Shown here: one piece after another, positions 51,227 to 62,946 of the stretch
Position numbering within the stretch: the first letter of the stretch is position 1
How the letters are laid out: each line of letters starts with the position of its first letter
NCBI RefSeq assembly: GCF_014280235.1
Contig: NZ_CP047940.1
Span: forward strand, 2,604,001 to 2,668,000
DNA: 64,000 bases
DNA from: Cyanobium sp. NS01
GTDB taxonomy: Bacteria > Cyanobacteriota > Cyanobacteriia > PCC-6307 > Cyanobiaceae
Reading direction: 5' to 3'
Program-made: the position numbers and the translations under genes
The notes under the pieces: generated by a model
Seen by the model: only the letters and a program-made list of their open reading frames with translations
Databases searched by the model: none
What the model was told of the DNA's origin: nothing

Positions 51227-53062
51227 ATGCGCAGCCACGGGTGCGGCGACCTGCTCCAGAACGTCAGCGGCCAGGAGGTGCAGCTCTGCGGCTGGGTGGA
51301 CCGGCGCCGCGACCACGGCGGTGTGATCTTCATCGACCTGCGCGACCGCAGCGGCACGGTGCAGATCACGGTGGACCCCGACCAGGGGGCTGAGGCCTTC
51401 GCCGCGGCCGAGCACCTGCGCAACGAAACCGTGATCCAGGTGAGCGGCCGGGTGCGGCAGCGGCCGCCCGAATCGGTCAACACCAAACTGGCCACCGGCG
51501 CGGTGGAGGTGCTGGCAGGCGCCATCACCGTGCTCAACAGCGTCAAGGCCAACCTGCCCTTCCCCGTGTCGGTGCACGACGAGGAGAACACCCGCGAGGA
51601 GCTGCGCCTGCGCCACCGCTACCTCGACCTGCGCCGCGAGCGCATGAACGGCAACCTGCGCCTGCGCGCCCGCACGATCCAGGCCGCCCGCCGCTTCCTG
51701 GAGGAGCAGGGCTTCATCGAGGTGGAAACGCCGGTGCTCACCCGCTCCACCCCGGAAGGGGCCCGCGACTACCTGGTGCCGTCACGGGTGTGCGGCGGCG
51801 AGTGGTTCGCCCTGCCCCAGTCGCCCCAGCTGTTCAAGCAGCTGCTGATGGTGGGCGGCATCGAGCGCTACTACCAGGTGGCCCGCTGCTTCCGCGACGA
51901 AGACCTGCGCGCCGACCGCCAGCCGGAATTCACCCAGCTGGACATCGAGATGAGCTTCATGGGCCAGGAGCAGATCCTGGAGCTCAACGAGGCCCTGATC
52001 AGCGCCATCTGGCAGGCCGTCAAGGGCGTCGAGCTGCCCCGGCCCTTCCCGCGCCTCAGCTGGCACGAGGCCATGGAGCGCTACGGCACCGACCGGCCCG
52101 ACACCCGCTACGGCATGGAGCTCACCAACGTGAGCGATCTGGTGGCCGACATGGGCTTCAAGGTGTTCTCCGGCGCCGTGGCCGCTGGCGGCGCCGTGAA
52201 GTGCATCGCCGTGCCCGGCGGCAATGACGCCATCAGCAACGTGCGCATCAAGCCGGGCGGCGATGTGTTCAGCGAAGCCCAGAAGGCCGGCGCCGGCGGC
52301 CTGGCCTTCATCCGCGTGCGCGACGGCGGCGAGATCGACTCCATCGGCGCCATCAAGGACAACCTCAGCGAGGACAAGAAGGCCGAGCTGCTGCAGCGCA
52401 CCGGTGCGGAACCCGGCAGCCTCATCCTGTTCGGCGCCGGCGACACGGCCACGGTGAACAAGGCCCTCGATCGCGTGCGCCAGTTCCTGGCCCGCGAGCT
52501 GGAGCTGGTGCCGGCCGAGCGGGACAACAGCAGCTGGAACTTCCTCTGGGTGGTGGATTTCCCGATGTTCGCGTTCAACGCCGCTGAGAACCGCCTCGAA
52601 GCCCTGCACCATCCCTTCTGCGCCCCCAACAGCGCCGACCTCGGCGACGACCCCGCCGCCTGGGCCACCACCCTGCCCGGCGCCCGCGCCCAGGCCTACG
52701 ACCTGGTGCTCAATGGCCTGGAGCTGGGCGGCGGCTCCCTGCGCATCCACGATTCGGCCCTGCAGCGCCAGGTGCTGCAGACGATCGGCCTGCCCCTGGA
52801 GGAGGCCGAGCGCCAGTTCGGCTTCCTGATGGAGGCCCTCGACCTGGGCGCCCCGCCCCACGGAGGCCTGGCCTACGGCATCGACCGCATCGTGATGCTG
52901 CTGGCGGGGGAGGAGTCGATCCGCGACACCATCGCCTTCCCGAAAACCCAGCAGGCCCGCTGCCTGATGACCCAGGCGCCCGCCGGGGTGGCCGAACAGC
53001 AGCTGCAGGAGCTGCACGTGGCCAGCACCTGGGTGGAGGAGGAGGCCGCGGCGGCGGGCTGA
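51227..53062 (+). CDS. aspS: Aspartyl-tRNA synthetase
   Basis: 611 aa from the ATG at 51227 (MRSHGCGDL). OB-fold [20 protein letters not shown], class II motif 2 [20 protein letters not shown] (first 20 residues) and [10 protein letters not shown], the bacterial GAD insertion, and motif 3 [20 protein letters not shown] are all visible. It charges tRNA-Asp (and probably tRNA-Asn, since many cyanobacteria lack a separate AsnRS). The frame is intact over its full length. Confidence 0.97.
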   Translation: MRSHGCGDLLQNVSGQEVQLCGWVDRRRDHGGVIFIDLRDRSGTVQITVDPDQGAEAFAAAEHLRNETVIQVSGRVRQRPPESVNTKLATGAVEVLAGAITVLNSVKANLPFPVSVHDEENTREELRLRHRYLDLRRERMNGNLRLRARTIQAARRFLEEQGFIEVETPVLTRSTPEGARDYLVPSRVCGGEWFALPQSPQLFKQLLMVGGIERYYQVARCFRDEDLRADRQPEFTQLDIEMSFMGQEQILELNEALISAIWQAVKGVELPRPFPRLSWHEAMERYGTDRPDTRYGMELTNVSDLVADMGFKVFSGAVAAGGAVKCIAVPGGNDAISNVRIKPGGDVFSEAQKAGAGGLAFIRVRDGGEIDSIGAIKDNLSEDKKAELLQRTGAEPGSLILFGAGDTATVNKALDRVRQFLARELELVPAERDNSSWNFLWVVDFPMFAFNAAENRLEALHHPFCAPNSADLGDDPAAWATTLPGARAQAYDLVLNGLELGGGSLRIHDSALQRQVLQTIGLPLEEAERQFGFLMEALDLGAPPHGGLAYGIDRIVMLLAGEESIRDTIAFPKTQQARCLMTQAPAGVAEQQLQELHVASTWVEEEAAAAG

Positions 53063-53144
53063 TCCAGCTGGCGGCGTGCTGATCCGGGCTGCGGGGCCGC
53101 AAATCGGAAGCAAAGCAGCCGAATCCTGCAGCCAGGCCGCCCCC

Positions 53145-54131
53145 ATGACAACGGTGATGGGGATCCGAGCGCCGTCCTTGACCCAAGCCAAGGCCACCAC
53201 CGACCCGATCCGGCTCTACCTGCAGGAGATCGGCCGCGTCAGCCTGCTGTGCCAGGAGGAGGAAATCCTGCTGGCCCGCCAGGTGCAGCAGCGCGAGCAG
53301 CTCCTGGGCCACAAGGGCGACGGTGCCCTTGAGGACTGGGCCGAGCGCTGCGGGCTCAGCCCCGCCGCTCTGCGCCAGGCCCTGCGCCGCGGCAGCCGCG
53401 CCAAGCAGCGCATGCTCCAGGCCAACCTGCGGCTGGTGGTGGCCGTGGCCAAGAAGTACCAGCGCCGGGGCCTGGAGCTGCTGGATCTGATCCAGGAGGG
53501 CACCCTCGGGCTGGAGCGGGCCGTGGAACGGTTTGATCCCCGCCGGGGCTTCCGCTTCAGCACCTACGCCTACTGGTGGATCCGCCAGGGCATCACCCGG
53601 GCCCTGGCCAGCCAGAGCCGCACGATCCGGCTGCCGGTGCACATCACCGAGAGCCTCAACAGGATCCGCACCAGCCAGCACCAGCTCACCCTGGAGCTGG
53701 GCCGCCCCCCCAGCCTTCAGGAGCTGGCGGACGCCGTGGGCCTCGATGTGGCGCGGCTGCGCAGCACCCTCACCCACATCCCGCGGCCCGTGTCCCTCGA
53801 GGGTCGGGTGGGCGGCCAGGCCGACACGCCCCTGGTGGATCTGCTGGAAGACGGCCACGCCACCCCGGAGCAGGCCCTTACCCGCCAGCAGCTGCACGCC
53901 GATCTGGAAGCGTTGCTGGAGCAGCTGAGCGGCCGCGAGGCCACGGTGATCCGCCAGCGCTTCGGGCTCGAGGACGACACCCCCCGCACCCTGGCCGAGA
54001 TCGGCGAGCAACTGCAGCTCTCGCGCGAACGGGTGCGGCAGATCGAGTCGCGGGCCCTGCTGAAGCTGCGCCAGCCCCAGAACCGCTGCCGCGTGCGCGA
54101 CTACCTCGGCAGCCTCGACGGCGGCCCCTGA
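53145..54131 (+). CDS. Group 2 RNA polymerase sigma factor
   Basis: 328 aa from the ATG at 53145; an ATG at 53157 is possible. Region 1.2 reads DPIRLYLQEIGRVSLLCQEEE, region 2 has NLRLVVAVAKKYQRRGLELL, DLIQEGTLGLERAVERFDP and FSTYAYWWIRQGITRAL, and region 4 has TLAEIGEQLQLSRERVRQIE. This is a non-essential sigma-70 of the SigB/SigC kind used in stress and nutrient responses by cyanobacteria. It is in the same direction as aspS and dps. Confidence 0.92.
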   Translation: MTTVMGIRAPSLTQAKATTDPIRLYLQEIGRVSLLCQEEEILLARQVQQREQLLGHKGDGALEDWAERCGLSPAALRQALRRGSRAKQRMLQANLRLVVAVAKKYQRRGLELLDLIQEGTLGLERAVERFDPRRGFRFSTYAYWWIRQGITRALASQSRTIRLPVHITESLNRIRTSQHQLTLELGRPPSLQELADAVGLDVARLRSTLTHIPRPVSLEGRVGGQADTPLVDLLEDGHATPEQALTRQQLHADLEALLEQLSGREATVIRQRFGLEDDTPRTLAEIGEQLQLSRERVRQIESRALLKLRQPQNRCRVRDYLGSLDGGP

Positions 54132-54188
54132 GCTGGGAGCACTCCGCTCACCGATGGGCTAAAACGGAGTTACTTCGCTTAAGCAGCC

Positions 54189-54674
54189 ATGGTTGCCACC
54201 TCCCCCCGCATCGACATCGGCATTCCCGAGGCCCAGCGCCTGGAGATCGCCGAGGGACTCGGTCGCGTGCTTGCCGACACCACCGTGCTTTACGCCAAGA
54301 CCCATGGCTTCCACTGGAACGTCACCGGGCCGATGTTCAACACCCTGCACCTGATGTTCATGGAGCAGTACACCGAGCTCTGGAACGCCCTCGACGTGAT
54401 CGCCGAACGCATCCGCGCCCTCGGCCTGCCCGCCCCCTTCGGCGCCTCCACCTACGGCGGCCTCTCCTCCATCCCCGAGAGCAACGGCATACCCGCCGCC
54501 CTCTCCATGGTGAGCGAGCTGGTGCAGGGCCATGAAGCCGTGGCCCGCACCATCCGTGACGTGTTCGTGATCGCCGATGGGGCCAACGACCAGCCCACCG
54601 CCGACCTGCTCACCCAGCGGCTGCAGATCCACGAGAAGACCGCCTGGATGCTGCGCAGCCTGCTGGAAGACTGA
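54189..54674 (+). CDS. dps: Dps ferritin-like DNA-protection protein
   Basis: 161 aa. Dps ferroxidase motif [20 protein letters not shown] and the second helix [20 protein letters not shown] are complete, with [18 protein letters not shown] and [15 protein letters not shown] at the end. It stores iron using hydrogen peroxide and protects DNA. The 57 bp to the upstream sigma gene contains an AT-rich TTACTTCGCTTAAG stretch that may be its own promoter. Confidence 0.95.
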   Translation: MVATSPRIDIGIPEAQRLEIAEGLGRVLADTTVLYAKTHGFHWNVTGPMFNTLHLMFMEQYTELWNALDVIAERIRALGLPAPFGASTYGGLSSIPESNGIPAALSMVSELVQGHEAVARTIRDVFVIADGANDQPTADLLTQRLQIHEKTAWMLRSLLED

Positions 54675-54745
54675 TCCTGCCGGTGCGGCATCGGACCGCC
54701 GGAACCCGGCCGGTCGGTGCTGGGTGAACGGAACGGCCTCGGTAG

Positions 54746-56452
<1,707 letters not shown>

Positions 56453-56465
56453 GCGGACAAGAGCG

Positions 56466-56486
56466 TTGACCCGGGCCGAAGGGTCA
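56466..56486. terminator. Possible bidirectional terminator
   Basis: TGACCC-N9-GGGTCA between the convergent pyrG and hlyD-like genes, overlapping the stop of the latter. No T-run is present, so strength is doubtful. Confidence 0.35.
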
Positions 56487-57695
56487 GAGGCGCTTGAGGG
56501 AGTCGGTCTTGTCCTTGAACTCGCCCAGCAGCAGCTGCAGGTAGGTGACCTTGCGCAGCTTGATGTTGGCCGTCAGTGACATCCCCACCTGCAGCGGCAG
56601 TTCACTGCCGGAGTTCAGCTGCAGCTTCTGGTCCTGGAGCTTGATCACCGCCGGGAAGCGGTAGTTGGGCTTTTGCTCTTCCGGCGGCAGGGCATCGGAG
56701 CCGATCGAGGCCAGGGTGCCGTTCAGCACACCGAAATCCGAGGAGGGAAAGGAATCGATGCTGATGTCCACCGGCTTGCCCACCCGCACGAAGCCGATGT
56801 CAGCACTGTCGATCTCCACCTTGGCCTCGAGTTCATCGAGGGGCACGATCTTCATCACCGGCTCGCTGCCCTGGGCCACGAAGCCCGGGCCCGTGGGCTT
56901 GAGGTCAAACACCACCCCATCCACCGGCGAGCGCACGTCCTGATAGCGGATGTTCACCTTCGATTCCGTCAGCCGGCTGCGCAGCTCAGAGAGTTCCACC
57001 TCCAGCTCTGACACGGCCTGCTGGAGGATGGCCACCTGGCGCAGACGATCCACCTTGGTCTTCTCCAGGTCGCCCTCCACTTCGCGGGTCTGGTTGCGCT
57101 GCTGCAGGTATTCCAGTTCGGGCACCGCGCCCACGGCCTGGAGCGACTCCAGCCGGGCCAGCACCTGCTGTTGGAGCTCAAGGTTCCGCCCCAGCACCTG
57201 CTGCTCGGTGTCGTTGAGGGCGAGATAGCGCTGCAGCTCAAGCTGCTTGAGGGCGAACTGCTGTTCCTTCGAGCGGATTGAGTCGAGCAGGCCGTCGCGG
57301 CGGTCCAAGGTGGTTTCGTTATCGAGGCGCAGCAGCACCTGGCCCTTGGTCACCCGCTCCCCCTCCTTCACGAGCATGGTGTCGAGCACGCCACCCACCG
57401 GCATCTGCACCGTCTGCACATCGCCGATGGGCTGGAGCTTGCCTGCGGCGATCACCACCTCCTCCGTCTGGGCCAGGGCCAGCCAGGCCAGGGCAAAACC
57501 CGTGGTGCCGATCAGGGCCCAGGTGATCGCGCGCGCCATGAAGCGCGACTGCTGCAGCACCATGCCCTCATGGCCACTCTTGACCCGCTGTTCCAGGGCG
57601 TTCTGACCGGCCCGCATCAGCGACGACGCCCGTGGCGCCAGGGCCGAATCGGCGGGCTTGGCAGGGGTTGGGGTAGGGGAGTGCTCTGGGGTCAC
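56484..57695 (-). CDS. HlyD-family membrane fusion protein (type I secretion)
   Basis: 403 aa. One N-terminal membrane helix (ITWALIGTTGFALAWLALAQ), a lipoyl half (VVIAAGKLQPIGDVQTVQMP), a long coiled coil (SKEQQFALKQLELQRYLALN to ELSELRSRLTESKV), and the second lipoyl/beta-barrel part (VRSPVDGVVFDLKPTGPGF). It links the inner-membrane exporter to an outer-membrane channel such as TolC. Its start overlaps the ABC gene stop by four bases. The operon is a candidate exporter of RTX proteins. Confidence 0.9.
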   Translation of the reverse strand: MTPEHSPTPTPAKPADSALAPRASSLMRAGQNALEQRVKSGHEGMVLQQSRFMARAITWALIGTTGFALAWLALAQTEEVVIAAGKLQPIGDVQTVQMPVGGVLDTMLVKEGERVTKGQVLLRLDNETTLDRRDGLLDSIRSKEQQFALKQLELQRYLALNDTEQQVLGRNLELQQQVLARLESLQAVGAVPELEYLQQRNQTREVEGDLEKTKVDRLRQVAILQQAVSELEVELSELRSRLTESKVNIRYQDVRSPVDGVVFDLKPTGPGFVAQGSEPVMKIVPLDELEAKVEIDSADIGFVRVGKPVDISIDSFPSSDFGVLNGTLASIGSDALPPEEQKPNYRFPAVIKLQDQKLQLNSGSELPLQVGMSLTANIKLRKVTYLQLLLGEFKDKTDSLKRL

Positions 57696-60655
57696 GAGGC
57701 CTCCTGCTGGCGGTAGAGCGCGTAGTAGCGCTCACGCTGCTCGATCAGCTGGTCGTGGGTGCCTGTCTCAACCACAGCGCCATCCTGGAGCATCACGATC
57801 AGATCTGCCCGGCGGATGGTGGAGAGGCGGTGGGTGATGAAGAACACCGTGCACTGGCGCAGGTTCTCCAGCAGGTTGTCGCAGACGCGCCGCTCGGTGT
57901 CGTAGTCGAGGGCGCTGGTGGCCTCATCGAGCACCAGCAGCTTCGGGCGCGACAGCAGGGTGCGGGCCAGGGCGAGACGCTGCCGCTGCCCTCCCGAGAG
58001 GCCGGCGCCGCGCTCGCCCACGTTGGCGCTGTAGCCGCCCGGCAGCTCCATGATGAAGTCGTGGGCGCGGGCCAGCCGGGCCGCCTCCACGATGGCATCA
58101 CTGCTGGCATCCGGATCGGTGAGGGCGATGTTCTCAGCCACGGAACCGCTGAACAGCAGGGGCTCCTGGGGCACGATGCCGATCTGGCGGCGCAGCGAGT
58201 AGAGCTCCACCTTGTCGATGTCGTAGCCGTCGATCAGGATCTTGCCCTCGTTGGGGGCGTAGAGCCGGGTCAGCAGCTTCATCAGGGTGCTCTTGCCGCT
58301 GCCGCTCTGGCCCACCACCCCCACGAAGGTGCCGGCGGCAATCTGCAGATCCACGTGGCGCAGCACCGGCGGCGAGCCGGGTTCGAAGCTGAACGTCACA
58401 TCGCGGAAGGCCACATCCCCGTCAATCGGCGGCAGGGGGATCTTCTGCTTGTCGGCCTCGTTGGATTCCTCCGGAGTGTCCACCACATCGGCCAGACGCT
58501 CAAAGGACACCTTCAGCTCCTGGATGTTCTGCCAGATCGAGGAAAGGCGCAGCAATGGCTGGGTGACATAGCCGGAAATGATGCGGAAGGCGATCAACTG
58601 GCCCAGGCTCATCTCACCCTTGAGCACCAGGCTGGCCCCCACCCAGAGCACCAACAGCTGGGAGAGCTTCTGCAGCACCTGGGAGGTTTCCACCAGGGCG
58701 GTGCCGGTGATCGTCTTCTCGAAGCTGCGGGCGATGTAACGGGAGTAGAGGTCCTGCCACTTCCAGCGGCTGATCATCTCCACGTTCTGAGCCTTCACCG
58801 TCTGAATGCCGGTGAGCACCTCCACCAGGTGACTCTGGGTACGGGCATTCTCCTCGGCCGCCTGGCGGTACTGGCGCCGGAACAGGGGCGCCCCCAGCAC
58901 CGTGAGACCGATCTGAATCGGCAGCACACAGAGGGCGATCAGCGTCAGCAGCCAGCTGTAGAACACCATCACCACGATGTAGATCACCGAAAAGGCGGTG
59001 TCCAGCAGGGTGGTGAGGGCCTGGCCGGTAAGGAATTCGCGGATGTTCTCGAGCTCGGCCACCCGGGTGCCCAGCTCGCCCACCGGGCGCCGGTCGAAAT
59101 AGCCCAGCGGCAGGCGCAGCAGGTGATCAATCACCTCGGCGCCGAGCCGCAGGTCGATGCGGTTGGTGGTTTCGGTGAACAGGAACGTGCGCAGGGCGCC
59201 GATCAGCCCCTCCATCAGCGTCACCACCACCAGCGCTATGCCGAGCACCTGCAGCGTGTCGAGGCTGCGCTGGGCAATCACCTTGTCGATGATCACCTGG
59301 ATCAGCAGCGGATTGGCGAGGCTGAACAGCTGCACCACGAAGGAGGCCACCAGCACCTGCAGCAGCAGGCCGCGGTAGCGCTTCAGGGAGGGCCAGAACC
59401 AGTTGAAGTTGAAGCGCTGATCGGGGGTGCTGTTGCTGCGCTCCATCAGCAGCAGCTCAATGCCCTCCGGGAAGGCCGCTTCCATCTCCGCAGGCATCAC
59501 TTCCACCCAGCCATCCCGGGGTGAGGCGAGCACCAGACCCCGGGCGTCGGAAGCCCGCACCAGGGCAAAGCCCCCCTTCCAGGGCACCAGGGCCGGCACC
59601 TGCAGCCGTGTGCCCTGGGAGGCCGGCACCCGCACGCCACTCACGTGCAGCCCCATCAGGGCGCCGATGTTGCCGCACAGCTGCAGATCCGGGGTCTGGC
59701 CGCGGCGCAGCACATCCCGCAGGATCTTCTCGATCGAGTCGCGCCGGAAGGGCAGCCGCAGCTCCATCGCCAGCATCTGGAAGCAGGCGAGGGTTTCCTC
59801 CAGGGGGCCGCTGCCCCGCAGCAGGCGCAGCTCCGGCCTGGGCTGCTGCCCCAGGTCGAGGCGGCTGGCCTGGGGGCCCTCGCCCGCGCCCAAGGGCACC
59901 AGGGCGGAGGAGCCCTGCGGCCCAGGCTCAGCCTCGGCGTCCTCCAGTTCCGCAACGACAGGGAGCGGATCCGCCAGGCTCGCCACCAGCGCCTCCGGCA
60001 GGGCGATCAACCGGGGCGGCAGGGGTGGCCGCGGCTCGGGCACACCCAGCTGGGGGTCCAGGCGAGAGCCCAGGGCCTGGCCGGGCAGGTTGGAGCTGGC
60101 GGCGAACAGCACCATCCCCGGGGGCAGTGCGGCCAGGGCGTCCGCCTCGGGAGCCACCAGCATGGCCTCCGGCGCCACCTGGCCATGGAGCTCCAGCAGC
60201 GAGGCCTCCCCACGGGACTGACGCTCCAGCAAACCGGCCAGCAGATCGAGCAATTCCGCTGTGAACAGCTCCGAGGCACACCAGGCGGCAAAACTCGGCT
60301 GCTCAGCCAGGAGCTGCAGCACCAGCTGATCGGGAAGCACCAGGGCCTCCACCACGGAGGCGGCACTCACCTCCTCGCAGGGAGCGGCCCGCAGCAGCGA
60401 GGCCAGCCCCACCAGGCTGCCGGGCCCGAGCCGGGCGGCACTGCGCAGGGCTCCCTGATCGCGCACCAGCAGCCGGGCCGTGCCCTCCAGCACCAGCAGC
60501 ACCTCGGCGGGGATCAGGCTGTCGTGGCTGAGGGGCTCCCCCAGGGAAAAGCGGCGCCGCTGGCAGCTGTCCTGGAGATGGGCGATCGCGGCCTCGGAGA
60601 GGCCCGCGAAGGCCGAGTGCCGCTCGAGCCGTAATCCCTGGGAGCTGGTGGTCAT
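57692..60655 (-). CDS. Type I secretion ABC exporter with N-terminal cNMP-binding domain
   Basis: 987 aa. Order: cNMP-binding domain (residues 10-130; FSLGEPLSHDSLIPAEVLLVL), an acidic/proline-rich linker, a degenerate C39 peptidase-like domain (about 290-400; no catalytic Cys seen), six membrane helices (430-700) and an ATPase with GVVGQSGSGKSTLMKLL, LSGGQRQRLALARTL and LLVLDEATSALDYD. A cNMP domain on an exporter suggests export is gated by cAMP or a similar ligand. It overlaps the PpiC-like gene upstream by one base. Confidence 0.92.
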   Translation of the reverse strand: MTTSSQGLRLERHSAFAGLSEAAIAHLQDSCQRRRFSLGEPLSHDSLIPAEVLLVLEGTARLLVRDQGALRSAARLGPGSLVGLASLLRAAPCEEVSAASVVEALVLPDQLVLQLLAEQPSFAAWCASELFTAELLDLLAGLLERQSRGEASLLELHGQVAPEAMLVAPEADALAALPPGMVLFAASSNLPGQALGSRLDPQLGVPEPRPPLPPRLIALPEALVASLADPLPVVAELEDAEAEPGPQGSSALVPLGAGEGPQASRLDLGQQPRPELRLLRGSGPLEETLACFQMLAMELRLPFRRDSIEKILRDVLRRGQTPDLQLCGNIGALMGLHVSGVRVPASQGTRLQVPALVPWKGGFALVRASDARGLVLASPRDGWVEVMPAEMEAAFPEGIELLLMERSNSTPDQRFNFNWFWPSLKRYRGLLLQVLVASFVVQLFSLANPLLIQVIIDKVIAQRSLDTLQVLGIALVVVTLMEGLIGALRTFLFTETTNRIDLRLGAEVIDHLLRLPLGYFDRRPVGELGTRVAELENIREFLTGQALTTLLDTAFSVIYIVVMVFYSWLLTLIALCVLPIQIGLTVLGAPLFRRQYRQAAEENARTQSHLVEVLTGIQTVKAQNVEMISRWKWQDLYSRYIARSFEKTITGTALVETSQVLQKLSQLLVLWVGASLVLKGEMSLGQLIAFRIISGYVTQPLLRLSSIWQNIQELKVSFERLADVVDTPEESNEADKQKIPLPPIDGDVAFRDVTFSFEPGSPPVLRHVDLQIAAGTFVGVVGQSGSGKSTLMKLLTRLYAPNEGKILIDGYDIDKVELYSLRRQIGIVPQEPLLFSGSVAENIALTDPDASSDAIVEAARLARAHDFIMELPGGYSANVGERGAGLSGGQRQRLALARTLLSRPKLLVLDEATSALDYDTERRVCDNLLENLRQCTVFFITHRLSTIRRADLIVMLQDGAVVETGTHDQLIEQRERYYALYRQQEAS

Positions 60656-61374
60656 CAGCCCACCACTGCAGCCTGTCGGGGCGTCTCGCGCAACCGGGCC
60701 AACCGCACGTCAACCTCCTCCTCCAGCCACTCGTCCAGCAGCTCCTGAATCATGGCGTCAGCCACTTCGTCGTCAAAACTGGCTGGCTCCAGAGACTCCA
60801 GCCTCACCAGCAGCCACCACTCGCCGATCGGGAACGGTTCGAGCACCACTCCCGGCCTGGCCGTGCGCAGACGCTGCATCAGTTCGGGATGGGCCTGGGC
60901 CAGTGGCACCGGACCCACGATGCCGCGGGTGGCGCGCTCCGGGCCTTCAGCATGGCTGGCGGCGAGCTGATCAAAGCTCGATTCGCCTTCACTGATCTGC
61001 AGAAACAGCTCACGGGCCAGGTTTGGGTTCGCCGTGCGCAACAGGCTGTACACCACCTGGTCGAGGTCGGCCTTGTTGGCCAGAAAGCGCGATTCCGCCT
61101 TGGAGGAGAAGTGCTCCACGGAGTATTTCCACACCTTCACCGGGAAATGGGCCTGGTAGTCCAGGTCGGAATCAGTGAGCAGCAGGGCCTGTTTCAGCTC
61201 CAGCAGCTGGCTGTCATCATCAATGCCATTGTCCTGGCGGAACTGGGCCAGAGCGGCTTCCTGTTCCTCTTCATTGAGCTGGATCGGAGCCAGGAGCTCC
61301 TCCAGCAGCTGCTGGCGCAGGAAGGGTCGCAGCAGGCCGTAGCGCGCCAGCGTGGGCAGATCCGGTGAGCTCAT
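60655..61374 (-). CDS. PpiC-like foldase/peptidyl-prolyl isomerase
   Basis: 239 aa from the ATG at 61374 (MSSPDLPTLARYGLLRPFLR). N-terminal helices (LLEELLAPIQLNEEEQEAAL) resemble SurA/PpiC chaperone regions. A parvulin-like segment follows: ELFLQISEGESSFDQLAASH, then GGIVGPV-like RGIVGPVPLAQAHPELMQRL and PFPIGEWWLLVRLESL. No signal peptide is visible, so it may act in the cytoplasm on the exported substrate before type I secretion. First gene of the three-gene exporter operon. Confidence 0.72.
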   Translation of the reverse strand: MSSPDLPTLARYGLLRPFLRQQLLEELLAPIQLNEEEQEAALAQFRQDNGIDDDSQLLELKQALLLTDSDLDYQAHFPVKVWKYSVEHFSSKAESRFLANKADLDQVVYSLLRTANPNLARELFLQISEGESSFDQLAASHAEGPERATRGIVGPVPLAQAHPELMQRLRTARPGVVLEPFPIGEWWLLVRLESLEPASFDDEVADAMIQELLDEWLEEEVDVRLARLRETPRQAAVVG

Positions 61375-61528
61375 CGACCCAGGCCTTGCAAACCTCGCCG
61401 CATGCTGAACGACCGCCGGCCACCGTGTGCCGATTGTCTCACCAAGGGGATCGGCAGCAAGCACAACCGTAGTGGCGAAGCCCTGGGTCCAGGCTGCCTA
61501 AAGTTGACCTCCTTATGAACGAGCAGGT

Positions 61529-62179
61529 TTGGCGGTGTCCGTGGCCCCTGGCCCCCAGCCAGACCCTGCCGCACTGCCAGTGGTGGAAACCTTCCACTCA
61601 CTGCAGGGGGAGGGCCTTCACGCAGGCCGCAGCGCCTTTTTCATCCGCCTGGCGGGCTGCTCGGTGGGCTGCAGTTGGTGCGACACCAAGCACTCCTGGG
61701 CGGCGGCGGCCCATCCCCGTCAGGAGGTGACGGCCCTGGCGTCAGAGGCAGGGCGGGCCGCGAGCGCAGGGGCCGCCTTCGTGGTGGTCACCGGCGGCGA
61801 ACCGCTGCACCACAACCTCACCCCACTGTGCGGGGCTCTCGCCCCCCTGGGGCTGCCCCTGCACCTGGAAACCAGCGGCGTGGATGCCCTCAGCGGCCAG
61901 TTCGACTGGATCACCCTCTCCCCCAAGGCCCACAGGCCACCGGCCGATGCCCTGCTGGGCGGCTGCCAGGAACTCAAGGTGGTGATCCACGACGAGCCGG
62001 ACCTCAGCTTCGCGGCGGCCATGGCCCGGCGCGCGGAGCTCCTGGGCAACCGTCCGGCGCTGCTGCTGCAACCGGGCTGGCAGTCGGCCCGGGGTGAGGC
62101 CCTGGCCCTGGCCTTTGTGCGCGGCCAGCCCCGGTGGCGACTCAGCCTGCAGAGCCACAAGTGGCTCTCGATCCGCTGA
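61529..62179 (+). CDS. queE: 7-carboxy-7-deazaguanine synthase (radical SAM)
   Basis: 216 aa; the start is a TTG at 61529 or a GTG at 61535/61541. [20 protein letters not shown] is the QueE substrate-binding start, [14 protein letters not shown] holds the CxxxCxxC cluster ligands, and [13 protein letters not shown] and [10 protein letters not shown] follow. It makes CDG in the queuosine pathway and is followed by queC. Confidence 0.94.
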   Translation: MAVSVAPGPQPDPAALPVVETFHSLQGEGLHAGRSAFFIRLAGCSVGCSWCDTKHSWAAAAHPRQEVTALASEAGRAASAGAAFVVVTGGEPLHHNLTPLCGALAPLGLPLHLETSGVDALSGQFDWITLSPKAHRPPADALLGGCQELKVVIHDEPDLSFAAAMARRAELLGNRPALLLQPGWQSARGEALALAFVRGQPRWRLSLQSHKWLSIR

Positions 62180-62232
62180 ACAGCCCAACAGCTGAACCAC
62201 TGATCCCTCGCTCTCCCTCCCCACCTCGCTCC

Positions 62233-62946
62233 ATGGCCAGCGCACCGCCCCCCGCCAGCGACCAGGGCACCTCCCACCAGCCGGCCACGGCGATCGCCCT
62301 GCTCTCCGGCGGTCTTGATTCGGCCACCGCCGCCGCCCTGGCGATCGAGGCCGGTGAGCGGGTGATCGGCCTCTCCTTTGACTACGGCCAGCGCCACCGC
62401 CGCGAGCTGCAGGCCGCCAGCCGCATCGCCGCCGCCCTCGGCCTGAGCGAGCACCACACCCTGGAGGTGAACCTGGCCGCCTGGGGCGGCTCGTCCCTCA
62501 CCGATCCAGATCAGGCCATCCCCGGCGAAGGCGTGCTGGAGGGGGTGATCCCCAGCACCTACGTGCCGGGCCGCAACACCGTGTTCATCGCCCTGGGGCT
62601 GAGCCTGGCCGAGGCCCGCGGCGCCCGGCGCCTGGTGCTGGGGGTCAATGCCGTGGACTTCTCCGGCTACCCCGACTGCCGACCGGACTACCTGGACGCC
62701 TTTCAGAGCCTGGCGGATCTGGCCAGTCGGGCCGGGCGCCAGGGCCACGGCGTGAAGCTGTGGGCGCCGCTGGTGCAGTGGAGCAAGACCCGCATCGTGC
62801 AGGAGGCCCTGCGGCTGGGGATACCGATCGCCAGCACCTGGAGCTGTTACCAGGGCGAGGCCGAGCCCTGCGGGGTGTGTGACAGCTGCAGGATCCGCGA
62901 TGCCGCCCTGATCGAAGCCGGCCGCCCCGATCTGGCCGGGCGATGA
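62233..62946 (+). CDS. queC: 7-cyano-7-deazaguanine synthase
   Basis: 237 aa from the ATG at 62233. The PP-loop is [40 protein letters not shown] follows, and zinc ligands lie in [19 protein letters not shown]. It converts CDG to preQ0 using ATP and ammonia. It overlaps the pabB start by four bases and probably shares a transcript with queE. Confidence 0.95.
   Translation: MASAPPPASDQGTSHQPATAIALLSGGLDSATAAALAIEAGERVIGLSFDYGQRHRRELQAASRIAAALGLSEHHTLEVNLAAWGGSSLTDPDQAIPGEGVLEGVIPSTYVPGRNTVFIALGLSLAEARGARRLVLGVNAVDFSGYPDCRPDYLDAFQSLADLASRAGRQGHGVKLWAPLVQWSKTRIVQEALRLGIPIASTWSCYQGEAEPCGVCDSCRIRDAALIEAGRPDLAGR

Noticed and set aside
51782-53200. Long open frame (over 470 codons) opposite aspS
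   Set aside because: It is a mirror of aspS caused by high GC at third positions and has Gly/Ala/His-rich, non-protein-like sequence.
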